Shown here piece after piece: positions 8,379 to 17,285 of a stretch of DNA of 28,806 nt. Both the position numbers and the translations under genes were made by a program. The stretch covers positions 1 to 28,806 of the forward strand of contig JAFZLQ010000080.1 of NCBI GenBank assembly GCA_017551425.1, given 5' to 3'. The DNA comes from Bacteroidales bacterium. Its GTDB lineage: Bacteria; Bacteroidota; Bacteroidia; Bacteroidales; UBA932. The notes under the pieces are model-generated. The model saw only the letters and a list, made by a program, of their open reading frames with translations, searched no databases and was not told where the DNA came from. Positions within the stretch are counted from its first letter, which is position 1; every line of letters starts with the position of its first letter.

Positions 8379-9997
8379 AGAAAGCATTTCTCGCAATAGC
8401 GCTTATGGCGCTGGCTTTTGCCGCCCCGGCGCAGACCAAAGGCTTCAAACTCGGCAAATGGACTGAAATCCAGAGCTCCATCCTCAAGGAGCTCAACCGT
8501 TCCTATGTTGATTCCCTCCCGGTGGACCGCATCGAGCGCGCCGCCGTGGACGCCATGCTCGCCGAGCTGGATCCCTACACCGTATATGTCCCGGAAGAGG
8601 AGAATGAGAATCTCCGCATGATGATAAACAAGAGCTACGGAGGCATAGGAGCCGTAATCTACAAGCCGGAGCTCAATGGCAACGTAATAATCAACGAGCC
8701 GTACCAGGGTTCTCCTGCAGTCAAGGCGGGCCTGCGTGCCGGAGACGAAATCCTCACCATAGACGGCCAGTCCGTCGAGGGCCTGAACAGCCAGCAGTGC
8801 AGCGAGAAGATGCGCGGCGTGCCCGGCACCAAAGTGGTGTTCAAGGTAAAGAAGGTCCGCAGCGGAGAGATCAAGACCGTCACCGTCACCCGCCAGACCA
8901 TCCATCTGCCTGATATAGAATATTATGGCTTCATCCGTCCCGGAGTGGGGTACATTTACCAGAGCGGCTTTACCGAGGGCGTTGGCGAGCAGATTCGCAA
9001 CGCCGTCAAGGACATGCGCAGGAGCGGTCAGCTGGATACCCTTGTGCTCGACCTCCGCGGTAACGGCGGCGGGCTCATGAGCGAGGCGGTGGAGATAGTG
9101 AGTGCGTTCGTGCCCGCGGGTTCCCTTGTTGTCACCGCAAAGGGGCGCGAGGCCGGATCGTCCTACGAATACCGTACGACCAAGGCTCCGCTCGACACCA
9201 GGCTCCCGATAATAGTAATGGTAGATTCGTCCAGCGCATCGGCGTCGGAAATAGTGGCCGGAGCCCTTCAGGACCTCGACCGCGCCATAATCGCCGGCAC
9301 CCGCACCTTCGGCAAGGGCCTTGTGCAGAGCATACGGCCGCTGCCTTACAACGGCGAGCTCAAGGTTACGACCGCAAAGTATTATACCCCCAGCGGGCGC
9401 TGCGTCCAGGCCATAGACTACTCCCGCCGCAACGAAGACGGTTCGGTGGGGCATATCCCGGATTCCCTCACGCACGAGTTCAAGACCGCGATGGGACGTA
9501 CGGTACGGGACGGCGGCGGCATCACCCCGGACATAGAGGTGAAGTCGCACGACTACAGCCGTCTCACGTATTCCCTTGTAGTGAACGGCGTGGTGGAGCA
9601 GTACGCGCTGGAGTATGTGCGCACGCACGAGAGCATCCCCGCCGCTGCCGGATTCAGGCTGAGCGACGAGGAGTACGAGCAGTTCGTGAGCTTTGCCGAG
9701 GGCAAGAAGTTCGACTACCGCAGCTCCGCCCGCACCTACTTCGATTATGTGAAGAAGGAGCTTGAGCGCGACGGGCTCACCGAGGCCATGGCACCCCAGC
9801 TGGAGGCCCTCGGGAAGGCCCTTGACATGGAAAAGGCCGAGTTCCTCCGTCTCAAGAAAGACGAGATCATCCCCTTCATCGAGGAAGAGATAGTCGTACG
9901 TTACTACTTCAGTCCCGACGGCGTGCTGGTACGCCTGCGCTATGACGACCAGCTTCGCGAGGCGCTCCGCAAGGCGGCCGGATTCAAATTCGAGTAA
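8375..9997 (+). CDS. S41 family C-terminal processing peptidase (CtpA/Prc type)
   Basis: A 540-residue exported serine protease of the tail-specific family. The start is ATG 8375, giving a classic signal peptide (MKKAFLAIALMALAFAAPAQ); upstream GTG 8351 lies within rdgB and would spoil it. After a short N-terminal helical region comes a PDZ domain (about 85-175), which recognises C-termini. The catalytic core follows, with DSSSASASEI, where Ser289 aligns with the Prc nucleophile, and TFGKGLVQS, where Lys314 is the general base. The 25-residue Ser-Lys spacing matches E. coli Prc. The last 150 residues form a C-terminal extension common in Bacteroidota members. It probably processes periplasmic proteins; the substrate is unknown. 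It overlaps rdgB by 4 bases and the U32 gene by 1. Confidence 0.93.
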   Translation: MKKAFLAIALMALAFAAPAQTKGFKLGKWTEIQSSILKELNRSYVDSLPVDRIERAAVDAMLAELDPYTVYVPEEENENLRMMINKSYGGIGAVIYKPELNGNVIINEPYQGSPAVKAGLRAGDEILTIDGQSVEGLNSQQCSEKMRGVPGTKVVFKVKKVRSGEIKTVTVTRQTIHLPDIEYYGFIRPGVGYIYQSGFTEGVGEQIRNAVKDMRRSGQLDTLVLDLRGNGGGLMSEAVEIVSAFVPAGSLVVTAKGREAGSSYEYRTTKAPLDTRLPIIVMVDSSSASASEIVAGALQDLDRAIIAGTRTFGKGLVQSIRPLPYNGELKVTTAKYYTPSGRCVQAIDYSRRNEDGSVGHIPDSLTHEFKTAMGRTVRDGGGITPDIEVKSHDYSRLTYSLVVNGVVEQYALEYVRTHESIPAAAGFRLSDEEYEQFVSFAEGKKFDYRSSARTYFDYVKKELERDGLTEAMAPQLEALGKALDMEKAEFLRLKKDEIIPFIEEEIVVRYYFSPDGVLVRLRYDDQLREALRKAAGFKFE

Positions 9998-11250
9998 TGG
10001 ACAGGAGGGAACTCGAAATAATGGCCCCCGTTGGGGACTTTTCCTGCCTGCGCGCTGCGATCCAGGGCGGTGCCGATTCGGTTTACTTCGGCATAGGCCG
10101 CCTGAACATGCGCTCGCGCAGCGCCGCCAATTTCGCCCCTGAAGACCTGCAGGAAGTGGTGCGCGTCTGCCGCGAAGCCGGCGTCCGTACCTACCTGACA
10201 CTCAACATAATACTGTACGAGGAAGACCTTGCTCCCATGCGTGCTGCAATGGATGCCGCGCTGGCGGCGGGCGTGGACGCCGTCATAGCCTCCGACGTGG
10301 CGGCCCTGGAATATGCCCGCAGCATAGGGCTCGAGGTACATGCCTCCACCCAGCTTAACGTCTCCAACATTGAGGCGCTCAGGTTTTACGCCCGCTGGGC
10401 CGATGTAGTGGTGCTGGCCCGCGAGCTCAACCTGGACCAGGTCAGGCGCATTCACGAGGCGATAGAGAGGGAAAACATCTGCGGCCCGTCCGGCAGCCCT
10501 GTCCGCATAGAGATGTTCGCCCACGGCGCCCTCTGCATGGCGGTAAGCGGCAAGTGCTACCTGAGCCTGCACGCCTACGGCGCGTCGGCCAACAGGGGAG
10601 CCTGCATGCAGGTCTGCCGCCGCGGCTACGGCGTCACCGACCTGGAAACCGGTTACGAGCTCAACATAGACAACGAGTATATAATGTCGCCCAAAGACCT
10701 GTGTACCATAGAGTTCATGCAACGCATGGTGGACAGCGGAGTGCGGGTGTTCAAGATTGAGGGCAGGGCACGCAGCGCCGAGTATGTGGGCCGTTGCGTC
10801 TCATGCTACCGCCGGGCCGCCGACGCTGTTGCAGACGGAAACTACACCCCGGAACTGGCCTCTGAGCTCAAGGCATCGCTCGGCGAGGTGTTCAACCGTG
10901 GTTTCTGGGATGGCTATTACCAGGGGGCGCCCATGGGCGAATGGAGCGCAGTTTACGGCTCCCAGGCCACCAGGCGCAAGGTTTATCTGGGCAAGATAAG
11001 CAACTGGTTCGACAGGATAGGCGTAGCGGAGATAGCCGTAGAAGCCGCCGACCTTCACAAGGGGGACGAGATAATGGTCATCGGCCCCACCAGCGGAATC
11101 ACCTCCGTAGTGGTGGACGACATGCGCCTCGAACTCAAGCCCTGCGAGCTCGCTCCCAAGGGCACGCGCTGCTCCGTCGCCATCCCCGCAGGGGAGTCCA
11201 GCGAACACGTCCGCAGGGGCGACAAGGTATTTCTCTGGGTGGAAGCCTAG
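9997..11250 (+). CDS. U32 family peptidase-like protein (TrhP/YegQ type, probable tRNA hydroxylation)
   Basis: A 417-residue U32 family protein. The U32 signature EMFAHGALCMAVSGKCYLS spans 172-190, and further cysteines sit in NRGACMQVC (Cys203, Cys207). With Cys180 and Cys187 these four probably bind an iron-sulfur cluster, as reported for family members. Relatives once called collagenases now include RlhA (23S rRNA) and TrhP (tRNA U34), both needed for prephenate-dependent RNA hydroxylation. The length and YegQ-like opening favour TrhP, but a single sequence cannot separate the subgroups, so no symbol is given. The start ATG shares one base with the protease stop. Its stop codon overlaps the convergent deaminase stop within one CTAG. 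Confidence 0.88.
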   Translation: MDRRELEIMAPVGDFSCLRAAIQGGADSVYFGIGRLNMRSRSAANFAPEDLQEVVRVCREAGVRTYLTLNIILYEEDLAPMRAAMDAALAAGVDAVIASDVAALEYARSIGLEVHASTQLNVSNIEALRFYARWADVVVLARELNLDQVRRIHEAIERENICGPSGSPVRIEMFAHGALCMAVSGKCYLSLHAYGASANRGACMQVCRRGYGVTDLETGYELNIDNEYIMSPKDLCTIEFMQRMVDSGVRVFKIEGRARSAEYVGRCVSCYRRAADAVADGNYTPELASELKASLGEVFNRGFWDGYYQGAPMGEWSAVYGSQATRRKVYLGKISNWFDRIGVAEIAVEAADLHKGDEIMVIGPTSGITSVVVDDMRLELKPCELAPKGTRCSVAIPAGESSEHVRRGDKVFLWVEA

Positions 11251-11705
11251 TAATTCTCGTGGCTCATCGCCATGTAGTCGTCGAAGAGCTTGAGGCACTC
11301 GTCGCGGTCCAGCTCTTCCATCAGGCCGGGCAGTTTGTCGCGGCCTCCGAAGATTTTGTCGAATTTGTCGTCGCGGAAGCCTATGCGGTCGTTGTCTGCA
11401 ATGGTGCAGCCGTAGTATATCTTGCTGATATTGGCCCACATACAGGCGCAGAGGCACATGTGGCAGGGCTCTCCGGTGGTGTACAGCTCGCAGCCGCTGA
11501 GGTCGAAGGTGCCGAGCTTGCGGCCGGCGGCTCTGATTGCCGCAATCTCTCCGTGGCAGGTGGCGTCGTTGTTCTTGAGCACGCGGTTGTGGCCGCGGGC
11601 TATGATGACTCCGTCCTTGACTATTACGGTGCCGAAGGGCCCGCCGTGGCCGTGATTTATTCCGTTCCGCGCTTCACGGATGGCTATTTGCATGAATTTG
11701 TCCAT
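11247..11705 (-). CDS. Zinc-dependent nucleoside/guanine deaminase (CDA superfamily)
   Basis: A 152-residue cytidine-deaminase-fold enzyme. The zinc site is intact: HGE at 51-53 (His ligand and catalytic Glu) and PCHMC at 80-84 (two Cys ligands). The opening GGPFGTVIVKDG and the section LGTFDLSGCELYTTGEPC resemble B. subtilis guanine deaminase, so conversion of guanine to xanthine is the favoured role. tRNA adenosine deaminase (TadA) is less likely because its usual RNA-binding segments are not apparent. The frame extends upstream to 11762, but that would run through the promoter box, so MDKFMQIAIREA at 11705 is chosen. It is monocistronic and divergent from the dicarboxylate transporter, whose promoter is back-to-back with its own. 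Confidence 0.88.
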   Translation of the reverse strand: MDKFMQIAIREARNGINHGHGGPFGTVIVKDGVIIARGHNRVLKNNDATCHGEIAAIRAAGRKLGTFDLSGCELYTTGEPCHMCLCACMWANISKIYYGCTIADNDRIGFRDDKFDKIFGGRDKLPGLMEELDRDECLKLFDDYMAMSHENY

Positions 11706-11725
11706 GATAGTTCGAGTGTTATTCA

Positions 11726-11733
11726 CAAAAGTA
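11726..11733 (-). promoter_or_regulatory. -7 box of the deaminase gene
   Basis: The minus strand reads TACTTTTG, an exact TAnnTTTG match, ending 20 bases before the ATG at 11705. No good -33 element is seen at normal spacing. It lies 12 bases from the divergent box at 11746-11753. Confidence 0.6.
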
Positions 11734-11745
11734 AGAAATATTTCG

Positions 11746-11753
11746 TAATTTTG
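11746..11753 (+). promoter_or_regulatory. -7 box of the transporter/porin operon
   Basis: TAATTTTG matches TAnnTTTG exactly and ends 32 bases before ATG 11786. It supports that ATG over a TTG at 11765, which would leave almost no leader. With the deaminase box it forms a near-palindrome, CAAAAGTA-N12-TAATTTTG. Confidence 0.6.
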
Positions 11754-11785
11754 GGGCTGCAATTTTGGAACAAAATCAACCTAAT

Positions 11786-13240
11786 ATGTCCAACAGTAAG
11801 TTTTCTGTCAAGTATTGTGTGCTTCTGCCCCTGGTGCTGATAGTCACAATCGTGCTCTGGGCCCTCCCTACTTCTGTTTTCGGTATCGCGGACCTTACAC
11901 CCGTCCAGCAGCGCATGATTGCTGTTTTCGTATTCGCAGCCCTCATGTGGATGTTTGAAATCATCCCCAACTGGACAACATCCCTCATAGTCATCGTAGT
12001 CATGCTGCTGACGGTCTCCAACAAGGGACTTGCGTTCCTCTGCACCCCCGAGGCCGGCACGCTTGTGGACTACAAGAGCATCATGGCATCTTTCGCAGAT
12101 CCCGTCGTCATGCTCTTCATGGGCGGATTCGTGCTCGCCATCATCGCTTCCAAGTACGGCATGGACGCCGTCATCGCCAAGGGCCTCCTCGGCCTCTTCG
12201 GCAAGAAGCCCAAGATGGTCCTGCTCGGCTTCCTCATCATCATTTCCGTATTCTCGATGTTCATGAGCAACACGGCGACCGCAGCAATGATGCTCGCTTT
12301 CCTCGCCCCCGTGCTCAAGGCCCTTCCCGAGAATGAGACCGGCAAGGTCGGCCTCGCCCTTTCAATTCCCGTGGCCGCCAACCTCGGCGGTATAGGAACC
12401 CCCATCGGAACGCCCCCCAACGCCATCGCCATCGGCGCCCTCGAGAACGCCGGCTACCAGATCAGCTTCGCCACCTGGATGTCCAGGATGCTCCCTTACG
12501 TAGCTGTGATGATTCTCATCGCCTGGGTGCTTCTCCAGCTGTTCTTCCCCTTCAAGTCAGACAAGATCGAGCTTAAGATAGAGACCAAGGAGCGTACCTG
12601 GACCTGGAAGGATTACGTGGCATGGATCACCTTCTTCGTGACCATCCTCCTCTGGGTTACCGAGTCCCTCACCGGCATCAACTCCAACATCGTGGCCCTC
12701 ATCCCCCTGGCGGTCTATACCTGCACCGGAGTGTTCGGCAAGGATGACATCAAGGAAATCAACTGGAGCGTCCTCTGGCTCGTCGCCGGCGGCTTCGCAC
12801 TCGGTACCGGCCTCAACAAGACGGGCCTGGCCGCAGTGCTCATCAACGCCATCCCGTTCAGCACGATGAACGTCGTGCTCGTGCTCGTCATCGCCGGCCT
12901 CGTGTGCTACTTCCTCTCCAACTTCATCAGCAACAGCGCCACCGCCGCACTGCTCGTCCCCATTCTCGTGGTCGTAGGTACCGCAATGGCAGATCCTTCC
13001 GCAGCCAACAACGCCCAGTTCATGGCACTCGGCGGCATGTACGCAATGGTTCCTTTTATCGCGGTCTGCGCCTCCATCGCCATGCTCTTCCCCATTTCAA
13101 CCCCTCCCAACGCCATCGCCTCTTCCACCGGCCTGGTGAAGACCTCGGACATGACCAAGGTCGGCATAATCGTGGGAGCCATCGGCTTCGTGCTGGGTTA
13201 TTTCCTGCTTACCAAGATATTCCCTTTCCCTGCAGCATAG
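11786..13240 (+). CDS. SLC13/DASS family sodium-coupled dicarboxylate/anion transporter
   Basis: A 484-residue inner-membrane protein with about a dozen hydrophobic segments. Family landmarks are present in both inverted halves: SNTATAAM (Ser-Asn-Thr at 161-163) with GGIGTPIGTPPNAIAIG (201-217), and SNSATAALLVP (from 382) with a late FPISTPPNAIA. In VcINDY and its relatives the two SNT motifs bind the carboxylate substrate and flank the sodium sites; the second copy here is SNS. Substrates are probably C4-dicarboxylates or citrate, not settled by sequence. The start ATG 11786 is chosen because of the promoter at 11746. The next gene begins one base after its stop and encodes an outer-membrane barrel, suggesting joint uptake across both membranes. 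Confidence 0.92.
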   Translation: MSNSKFSVKYCVLLPLVLIVTIVLWALPTSVFGIADLTPVQQRMIAVFVFAALMWMFEIIPNWTTSLIVIVVMLLTVSNKGLAFLCTPEAGTLVDYKSIMASFADPVVMLFMGGFVLAIIASKYGMDAVIAKGLLGLFGKKPKMVLLGFLIIISVFSMFMSNTATAAMMLAFLAPVLKALPENETGKVGLALSIPVAANLGGIGTPIGTPPNAIAIGALENAGYQISFATWMSRMLPYVAVMILIAWVLLQLFFPFKSDKIELKIETKERTWTWKDYVAWITFFVTILLWVTESLTGINSNIVALIPLAVYTCTGVFGKDDIKEINWSVLWLVAGGFALGTGLNKTGLAAVLINAIPFSTMNVVLVLVIAGLVCYFLSNFISNSATAALLVPILVVVGTAMADPSAANNAQFMALGGMYAMVPFIAVCASIAMLFPISTPPNAIASSTGLVKTSDMTKVGIIVGAIGFVLGYFLLTKIFPFPAA

Positions 13241-13241
13241 T

Positions 13242-14492
13242 ATGAAGAGAATAGCAATCGCATTAGCGGCACTGCTGGCCCTCAGCATCAGCCTGGGCGC
13301 CCAGGACGGCCTCAAGTTCAAGCCGTACGGCTTCCTGCGCAACTATTTTGCCTTCGATTCACGCGTGAGCACCGCAGGAACTGAGGATTTCTACTACTGG
13401 ATGCCAAAAGACGTGAGTATGGTCAACGGCACCGACGTCAACGAGGTGTCTTCCTTCCGCTTCGCAGCCCTCACATCCCGTCTCGGCCTGGATATCTCGG
13501 GTCTTGACGTGAAGGACTACAAGATAGGCGGCAAATTCGAGGCGGACTTCTACGCCGGCCTCACAGGCAATACCGGTACTGCGCAGTTCCGTCTGCGCCA
13601 GGCCTTCATCAGCGTGGCCAAAGACAGCCGCAGCTGGAAGATAGGCCAGGCATGGCATCCCATGGCCGCCGACCTCCCCGACATCTTCAGCCTCGAGAGC
13701 GGCGCCCCCTTCGGCCCTTTCAGCCGCACCCCTCTGGTGCAGTTCGATTATAAGGTCTCGGACGTCATTTCGTTCACCACCGCCGCCATCTGGCAGATGC
13801 AGTACTGCTCCACGGGCCCCGAGGGCGCGAGCGCAAACTACATCAAGTACGGCTGCACCCCCGAGGTATATGCCGGAATCAACGTCAAATACGGAAAGAC
13901 CACCCTCAGGCTGGGCGGCGACGTCCTCAGCATCAAGCCCCGCCAGGTAAATGCCACCGGCTTTGCCAAGGACCGCCTCACCACCTGGAACGTCTTCCTT
14001 TACGGTGCAAGCTCCATAGGCAAGCTCAACCTCAAGTCCAAGCTCACATATGCCAACGACGGCTCGCACTTCAATATGATAGGCGGATACGGCGTCTATG
14101 CCATAGACGAGACCTACGACAACTGGGAGTACACGGCCACCCGCAATGCATCGGGCTGGGCCACCCTGCAGTACAAGGGCCTCGGAAACTGGGTTCCCCA
14201 GCTGTTCCTGGGCTATTCCAAGCTCTTCGGAACCGCCTATGACGTCTATTCGGACAAGAACGAGAAGGGAACCTACCTCTACCGCTGGGCCAAGAACAGC
14301 GCAGAGACCATAGATTACATCTTCCGCGTGCAGCCCGAGATCGTCTATAACCTCGGCAAGCTCCAGTTCGGCCTCGAGTACATGCTCACCGCAGTCAATT
14401 ACGGCAAGACCGGTCCCCGCATGGTCGCAGCCTCCGATCTCCACATGGTCATGAACCACCGTGCGCAGATCATGGTCAAGCTGAACTTCTAG
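13242..14492 (+). CDS. Outer-membrane beta-barrel porin-like protein
   Basis: A 416-residue exported protein. It has a clear signal peptide (MKRIAIALAALLALSISLGA, cleaved before or after Gln) and then alternating polar/hydrophobic strands rich in Tyr, Phe and Gly, ending in a strand with terminal Phe (HRAQIMVKLNF). Both are typical of trimeric or DcaP-like outer-membrane porins. Phrases such as KPYGFLRNYFAFDSR and the segment FRLRQAFISVAKDSRSWKIGQAWHPM are typical of the DcaP-like group. The gene begins one base after the transporter stop and must be co-transcribed. DcaP porins take up dicarboxylates, so a role as the outer-membrane door for the inner-membrane transporter is a reasonable inference. 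No TonB box or plug domain is seen. Confidence 0.85.
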   Translation: MKRIAIALAALLALSISLGAQDGLKFKPYGFLRNYFAFDSRVSTAGTEDFYYWMPKDVSMVNGTDVNEVSSFRFAALTSRLGLDISGLDVKDYKIGGKFEADFYAGLTGNTGTAQFRLRQAFISVAKDSRSWKIGQAWHPMAADLPDIFSLESGAPFGPFSRTPLVQFDYKVSDVISFTTAAIWQMQYCSTGPEGASANYIKYGCTPEVYAGINVKYGKTTLRLGGDVLSIKPRQVNATGFAKDRLTTWNVFLYGASSIGKLNLKSKLTYANDGSHFNMIGGYGVYAIDETYDNWEYTATRNASGWATLQYKGLGNWVPQLFLGYSKLFGTAYDVYSDKNEKGTYLYRWAKNSAETIDYIFRVQPEIVYNLGKLQFGLEYMLTAVNYGKTGPRMVAASDLHMVMNHRAQIMVKLNF

Positions 14493-14516
14493 TTTTTTTT
14501 CTTATATTGCGGTTCC

Positions 14517-17285
14517 ATGGAACCGTTTCTCCGACAGGTCGCAAGACACTACCATAGCGGAGCCGGCGATATTTCCCGGCTCTGCTTCGTTTTCCCCAAC
14601 CGAAGGGCGCTGCGCTTCTTCGAGCACTATCTGGGGCAGGAGATTGCCGCATCCGGCGGCGGCCCGGCGGTCGCACCACGGATGTACACTATAAACGATT
14701 TCTTCTACCATGCCACGGGCGAGCGCCCTGCGGGCCGTGTGGAGCTCCTCCTGGAGATGTACGGGTGTTACAAGCAGCTCAATCCGTTGGCCGAACCGCT
14801 GGACGACTTCATCTTCTGGGGAGACACCCTGCTGGGGGATTTAGACGATACGGACAAGTATCTCGTCAACCCCGGGCACCTGTTCGCCAACGTATCCGAC
14901 CTCAGGAACCTGCAGGACGATTTTTCATATCTCACGGAAACCCAGCGCATTGCGGTGCAGCGTTTCGTTCGCCACTTCGCATCTCCCGGCAAGGTCAAGG
15001 ACAGTTTCCTGGGTATCTGGCGTCTTCTGCTGCCCCTGTACGAGGCCTTCCGCGCGAGATTGCGCTCCAAGGGCCTCTCCTACGAGGGCATGGTGTACCG
15101 CGAGCTTGCTGAGAGCCTGCAGGACGGGGGAGTGGCAGACCTGCTCGGCAGGCGTTTTCCGTGGAGCGACCGCTTTGTGTTCGTAGGCTTGAACGCCCTC
15201 AACGAATGCGAAAGGACGCTCCTGCGCCGCATCCATCGCGCCGGACTGTGCGAATTCTGCTGGGACTACCGTTCCGGTTTCATACGGGACAAAGACAACA
15301 AGTCGTCGCTTTTCCTGCGTGATTTCACAGTGGAATTCCCCCAGGCTTTCGAACCCGACCCGGACGGCCTGCCGGAAACCGAATTCAACGTGCTGAGCGT
15401 GCCGGGAGGCATACAGCAGGCCCGTCAGCTGCCGGAAATCCTCGCCCGCTGCACGCCACTTCCAGGAATAGAGACGGCGGTAGTCCTGCCCGACGAGCAG
15501 ATGCTCATCCCCGTGCTGAATTCCATTCCGGAGAATGTGGACGCCCTCAACGTGACCATGGGCTATCCCATAGGCAGCAGCCAGATGTGGGCCCTGCTGG
15601 GAGACCTCGCCGCCCTACAGCTTCACATCCGAATGAAAGACGGAGCGGCCCTTTTCTATCACCGCCAGGTGTGGGCAGTGGCTTCCAACTCGATTGTGCG
15701 CAGCGTGCTTTCCGAAGAAGCGGCTGCTGTGCTCGAACGCTGCCGCAAGGCGCGCAAGTTCTACATACCGCGTGAAGACCTGAATGGGGATCCCGTCCTG
15801 GAGATACTGTTCCGTCCGGTGGCCGTGAGCCCGGAGCCCGATCCCGCACAGATCAGGAACATCTGCCTCTGGCTGCAGGAAATCCTCACTACCGTAGCGC
15901 CGCTGCTCAAGGGCGTGCCGGACATGCAGCTGGAGCTCGATTTCGCCAAGGTTTGCCATGAGGCCCTGGAGCAGATGCTGCGCTTCGACCTGGATCTTGC
16001 CCCGTCGTCGTTCTTCCGCCTGCTGAGCCAGACAGTCGGTACCGCCGCCGTGCCGTTCGAGGGAGAGCCGCTCGCCGGCCTGCAGATAATGGGGCCGCTG
16101 GAGCTCCGTGCGCTCGACTTCGAGAACCTCATCATACTCAGCTTCAACGAGGGCATGTTCCCGCGCCGCTCCGTAAGCTCGTCCTTCATCCCGCCGGAGC
16201 TGCGCAAAGGCTTCGGCCTTCCCACTTACGAGTATCAGGACGCCGTGTGGGCCTACTATTTCTATCGTGCCATACAGCGCGCCCGCAGGGTGTGGATGGT
16301 ATATGACTCCCGTACGGAAGGCCTCAAGGGAGGGGAGCCCAGCCGCTACCTGCATCAGCTGGAGATGCACTTCGGCGTAAAAGTCAACCATTACGAGACA
16401 GTTACGCAGCTGGGCATGGTCCAGGACGACGAATCCATCCCCAAGACGGCGGCCCATCTGGAGACGCTCCGAGCGGGTTCCATGTCGGCCAGCGCCATAA
16501 AGGATTACCTGTCCTGCCCCGTGCAGTTCTTCTATTCCAAGGTTGAGGGGCTCAAGGCCGAGGACGAGATTTCCGAGTCGCTCGACGCCCGCATGCTCGG
16601 GAACGTGGTGCACAAGACCATGCAGGAGCTCCTCCCGGAGGGTTCCGTGCTGGACTCCGGCGCCATCCAGGCCATGCGCAAGGATCAGGAAACCATACGC
16701 CGCATGGTGGACAGGCACATCTGCGAGGAGCTCAAGACCATAGAGATAACGGGGCGCAACATAGTATTCTCGGAGATAATCTGCAGTTACGTGGACGCCC
16801 TCCTTGCGGCCGACATCAGTTCCATTCCCGAGGGACGCAAACTGCATATACTCGGTGTGGAGAAGTTCTGCCAGTTGAAGATCGGCGGCTTCGGGTTCGT
16901 CGGCTACATAGACAGGCTCGACAGCTACGGCCCCGGCGTGCTCCGCGTGGTGGATTACAAGACCGGCCGCGTCGAGCCAGCAGACCTCGAGTTCGACAGC
17001 AAGGGCAAAATCCCCGAGATCGGCCTCCAGCTGTATCTGTATAAACGGCTTATTGCCCCTTATGCCAAGGATGTGCCCGTTACCGGCGCCATCTACCAGC
17101 CCGCCCGCCTGATGGGTGGCGAAGGCATTCTGGAGCATGCCCTGGACCCGGATTTCTGTGCCCGCATGGAAGGCGCCATCGACACCCTGCTTGCGGAGAT
17201 ATCAGACCTTTCCGTCCCATGGAAGCGCACTTCCGATACCGGCCGGTGCAAGTATTGTGATTTCAGGACTGTCTGCGGAAGATGA
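14517..17285 (+). CDS. AddB-like PD-(D/E)XK exonuclease/helicase subunit
   Basis: A 922-residue protein matching the B subunit of AddAB-type recombination nucleases, which process double-strand breaks for RecA loading. The N-terminal two-thirds is a degenerate helicase fold (opening FVFPNRRALRFFEHYL). The C-terminal RecB-type nuclease has Asp799 in GYIDRLD and Asp813/Lys815 in VVDYKTGR. Four cysteines in the AddB iron-sulfur pattern are visible: Cys667 in YLSCPVQFFY and Cys911, Cys914 and Cys920 at the extreme C-terminus (CKYCDFRTVC). The usual Walker A is not evident, so the helicase part is probably inactive. It is shorter than Bacillus AddB (about 1,160). Its stop overlaps the AddA-like start by 4 bases. 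The start is ATG 14517, 24 bases after the porin stop. Confidence 0.88.
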   Translation: MEPFLRQVARHYHSGAGDISRLCFVFPNRRALRFFEHYLGQEIAASGGGPAVAPRMYTINDFFYHATGERPAGRVELLLEMYGCYKQLNPLAEPLDDFIFWGDTLLGDLDDTDKYLVNPGHLFANVSDLRNLQDDFSYLTETQRIAVQRFVRHFASPGKVKDSFLGIWRLLLPLYEAFRARLRSKGLSYEGMVYRELAESLQDGGVADLLGRRFPWSDRFVFVGLNALNECERTLLRRIHRAGLCEFCWDYRSGFIRDKDNKSSLFLRDFTVEFPQAFEPDPDGLPETEFNVLSVPGGIQQARQLPEILARCTPLPGIETAVVLPDEQMLIPVLNSIPENVDALNVTMGYPIGSSQMWALLGDLAALQLHIRMKDGAALFYHRQVWAVASNSIVRSVLSEEAAAVLERCRKARKFYIPREDLNGDPVLEILFRPVAVSPEPDPAQIRNICLWLQEILTTVAPLLKGVPDMQLELDFAKVCHEALEQMLRFDLDLAPSSFFRLLSQTVGTAAVPFEGEPLAGLQIMGPLELRALDFENLIILSFNEGMFPRRSVSSSFIPPELRKGFGLPTYEYQDAVWAYYFYRAIQRARRVWMVYDSRTEGLKGGEPSRYLHQLEMHFGVKVNHYETVTQLGMVQDDESIPKTAAHLETLRAGSMSASAIKDYLSCPVQFFYSKVEGLKAEDEISESLDARMLGNVVHKTMQELLPEGSVLDSGAIQAMRKDQETIRRMVDRHICEELKTIEITGRNIVFSEIICSYVDALLAADISSIPEGRKLHILGVEKFCQLKIGGFGFVGYIDRLDSYGPGVLRVVDYKTGRVEPADLEFDSKGKIPEIGLQLYLYKRLIAPYAKDVPVTGAIYQPARLMGGEGILEHALDPDFCARMEGAIDTLLAEISDLSVPWKRTSDTGRCKYCDFRTVCGR

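Noticed and set aside
8366..10201. A 611-codon open frame on the minus strand opposite the S41 protease gene
   Set aside because: It lies antisense to a gene with clear catalytic motifs, shows no recognisable domain, and long antisense frames are expected in GC-rich coding DNA.
14493..14500. A run of eight T directly after the porin stop, as a possible terminator
   Set aside because: No stable hairpin precedes it, so an intrinsic terminator is not supported.
14503..14509. TATATTG before the AddB-like gene as a promoter -7 box
   Set aside because: It lacks one T of TAnnTTTG and is only 7 bases from the ATG; too weak to list as a feature.
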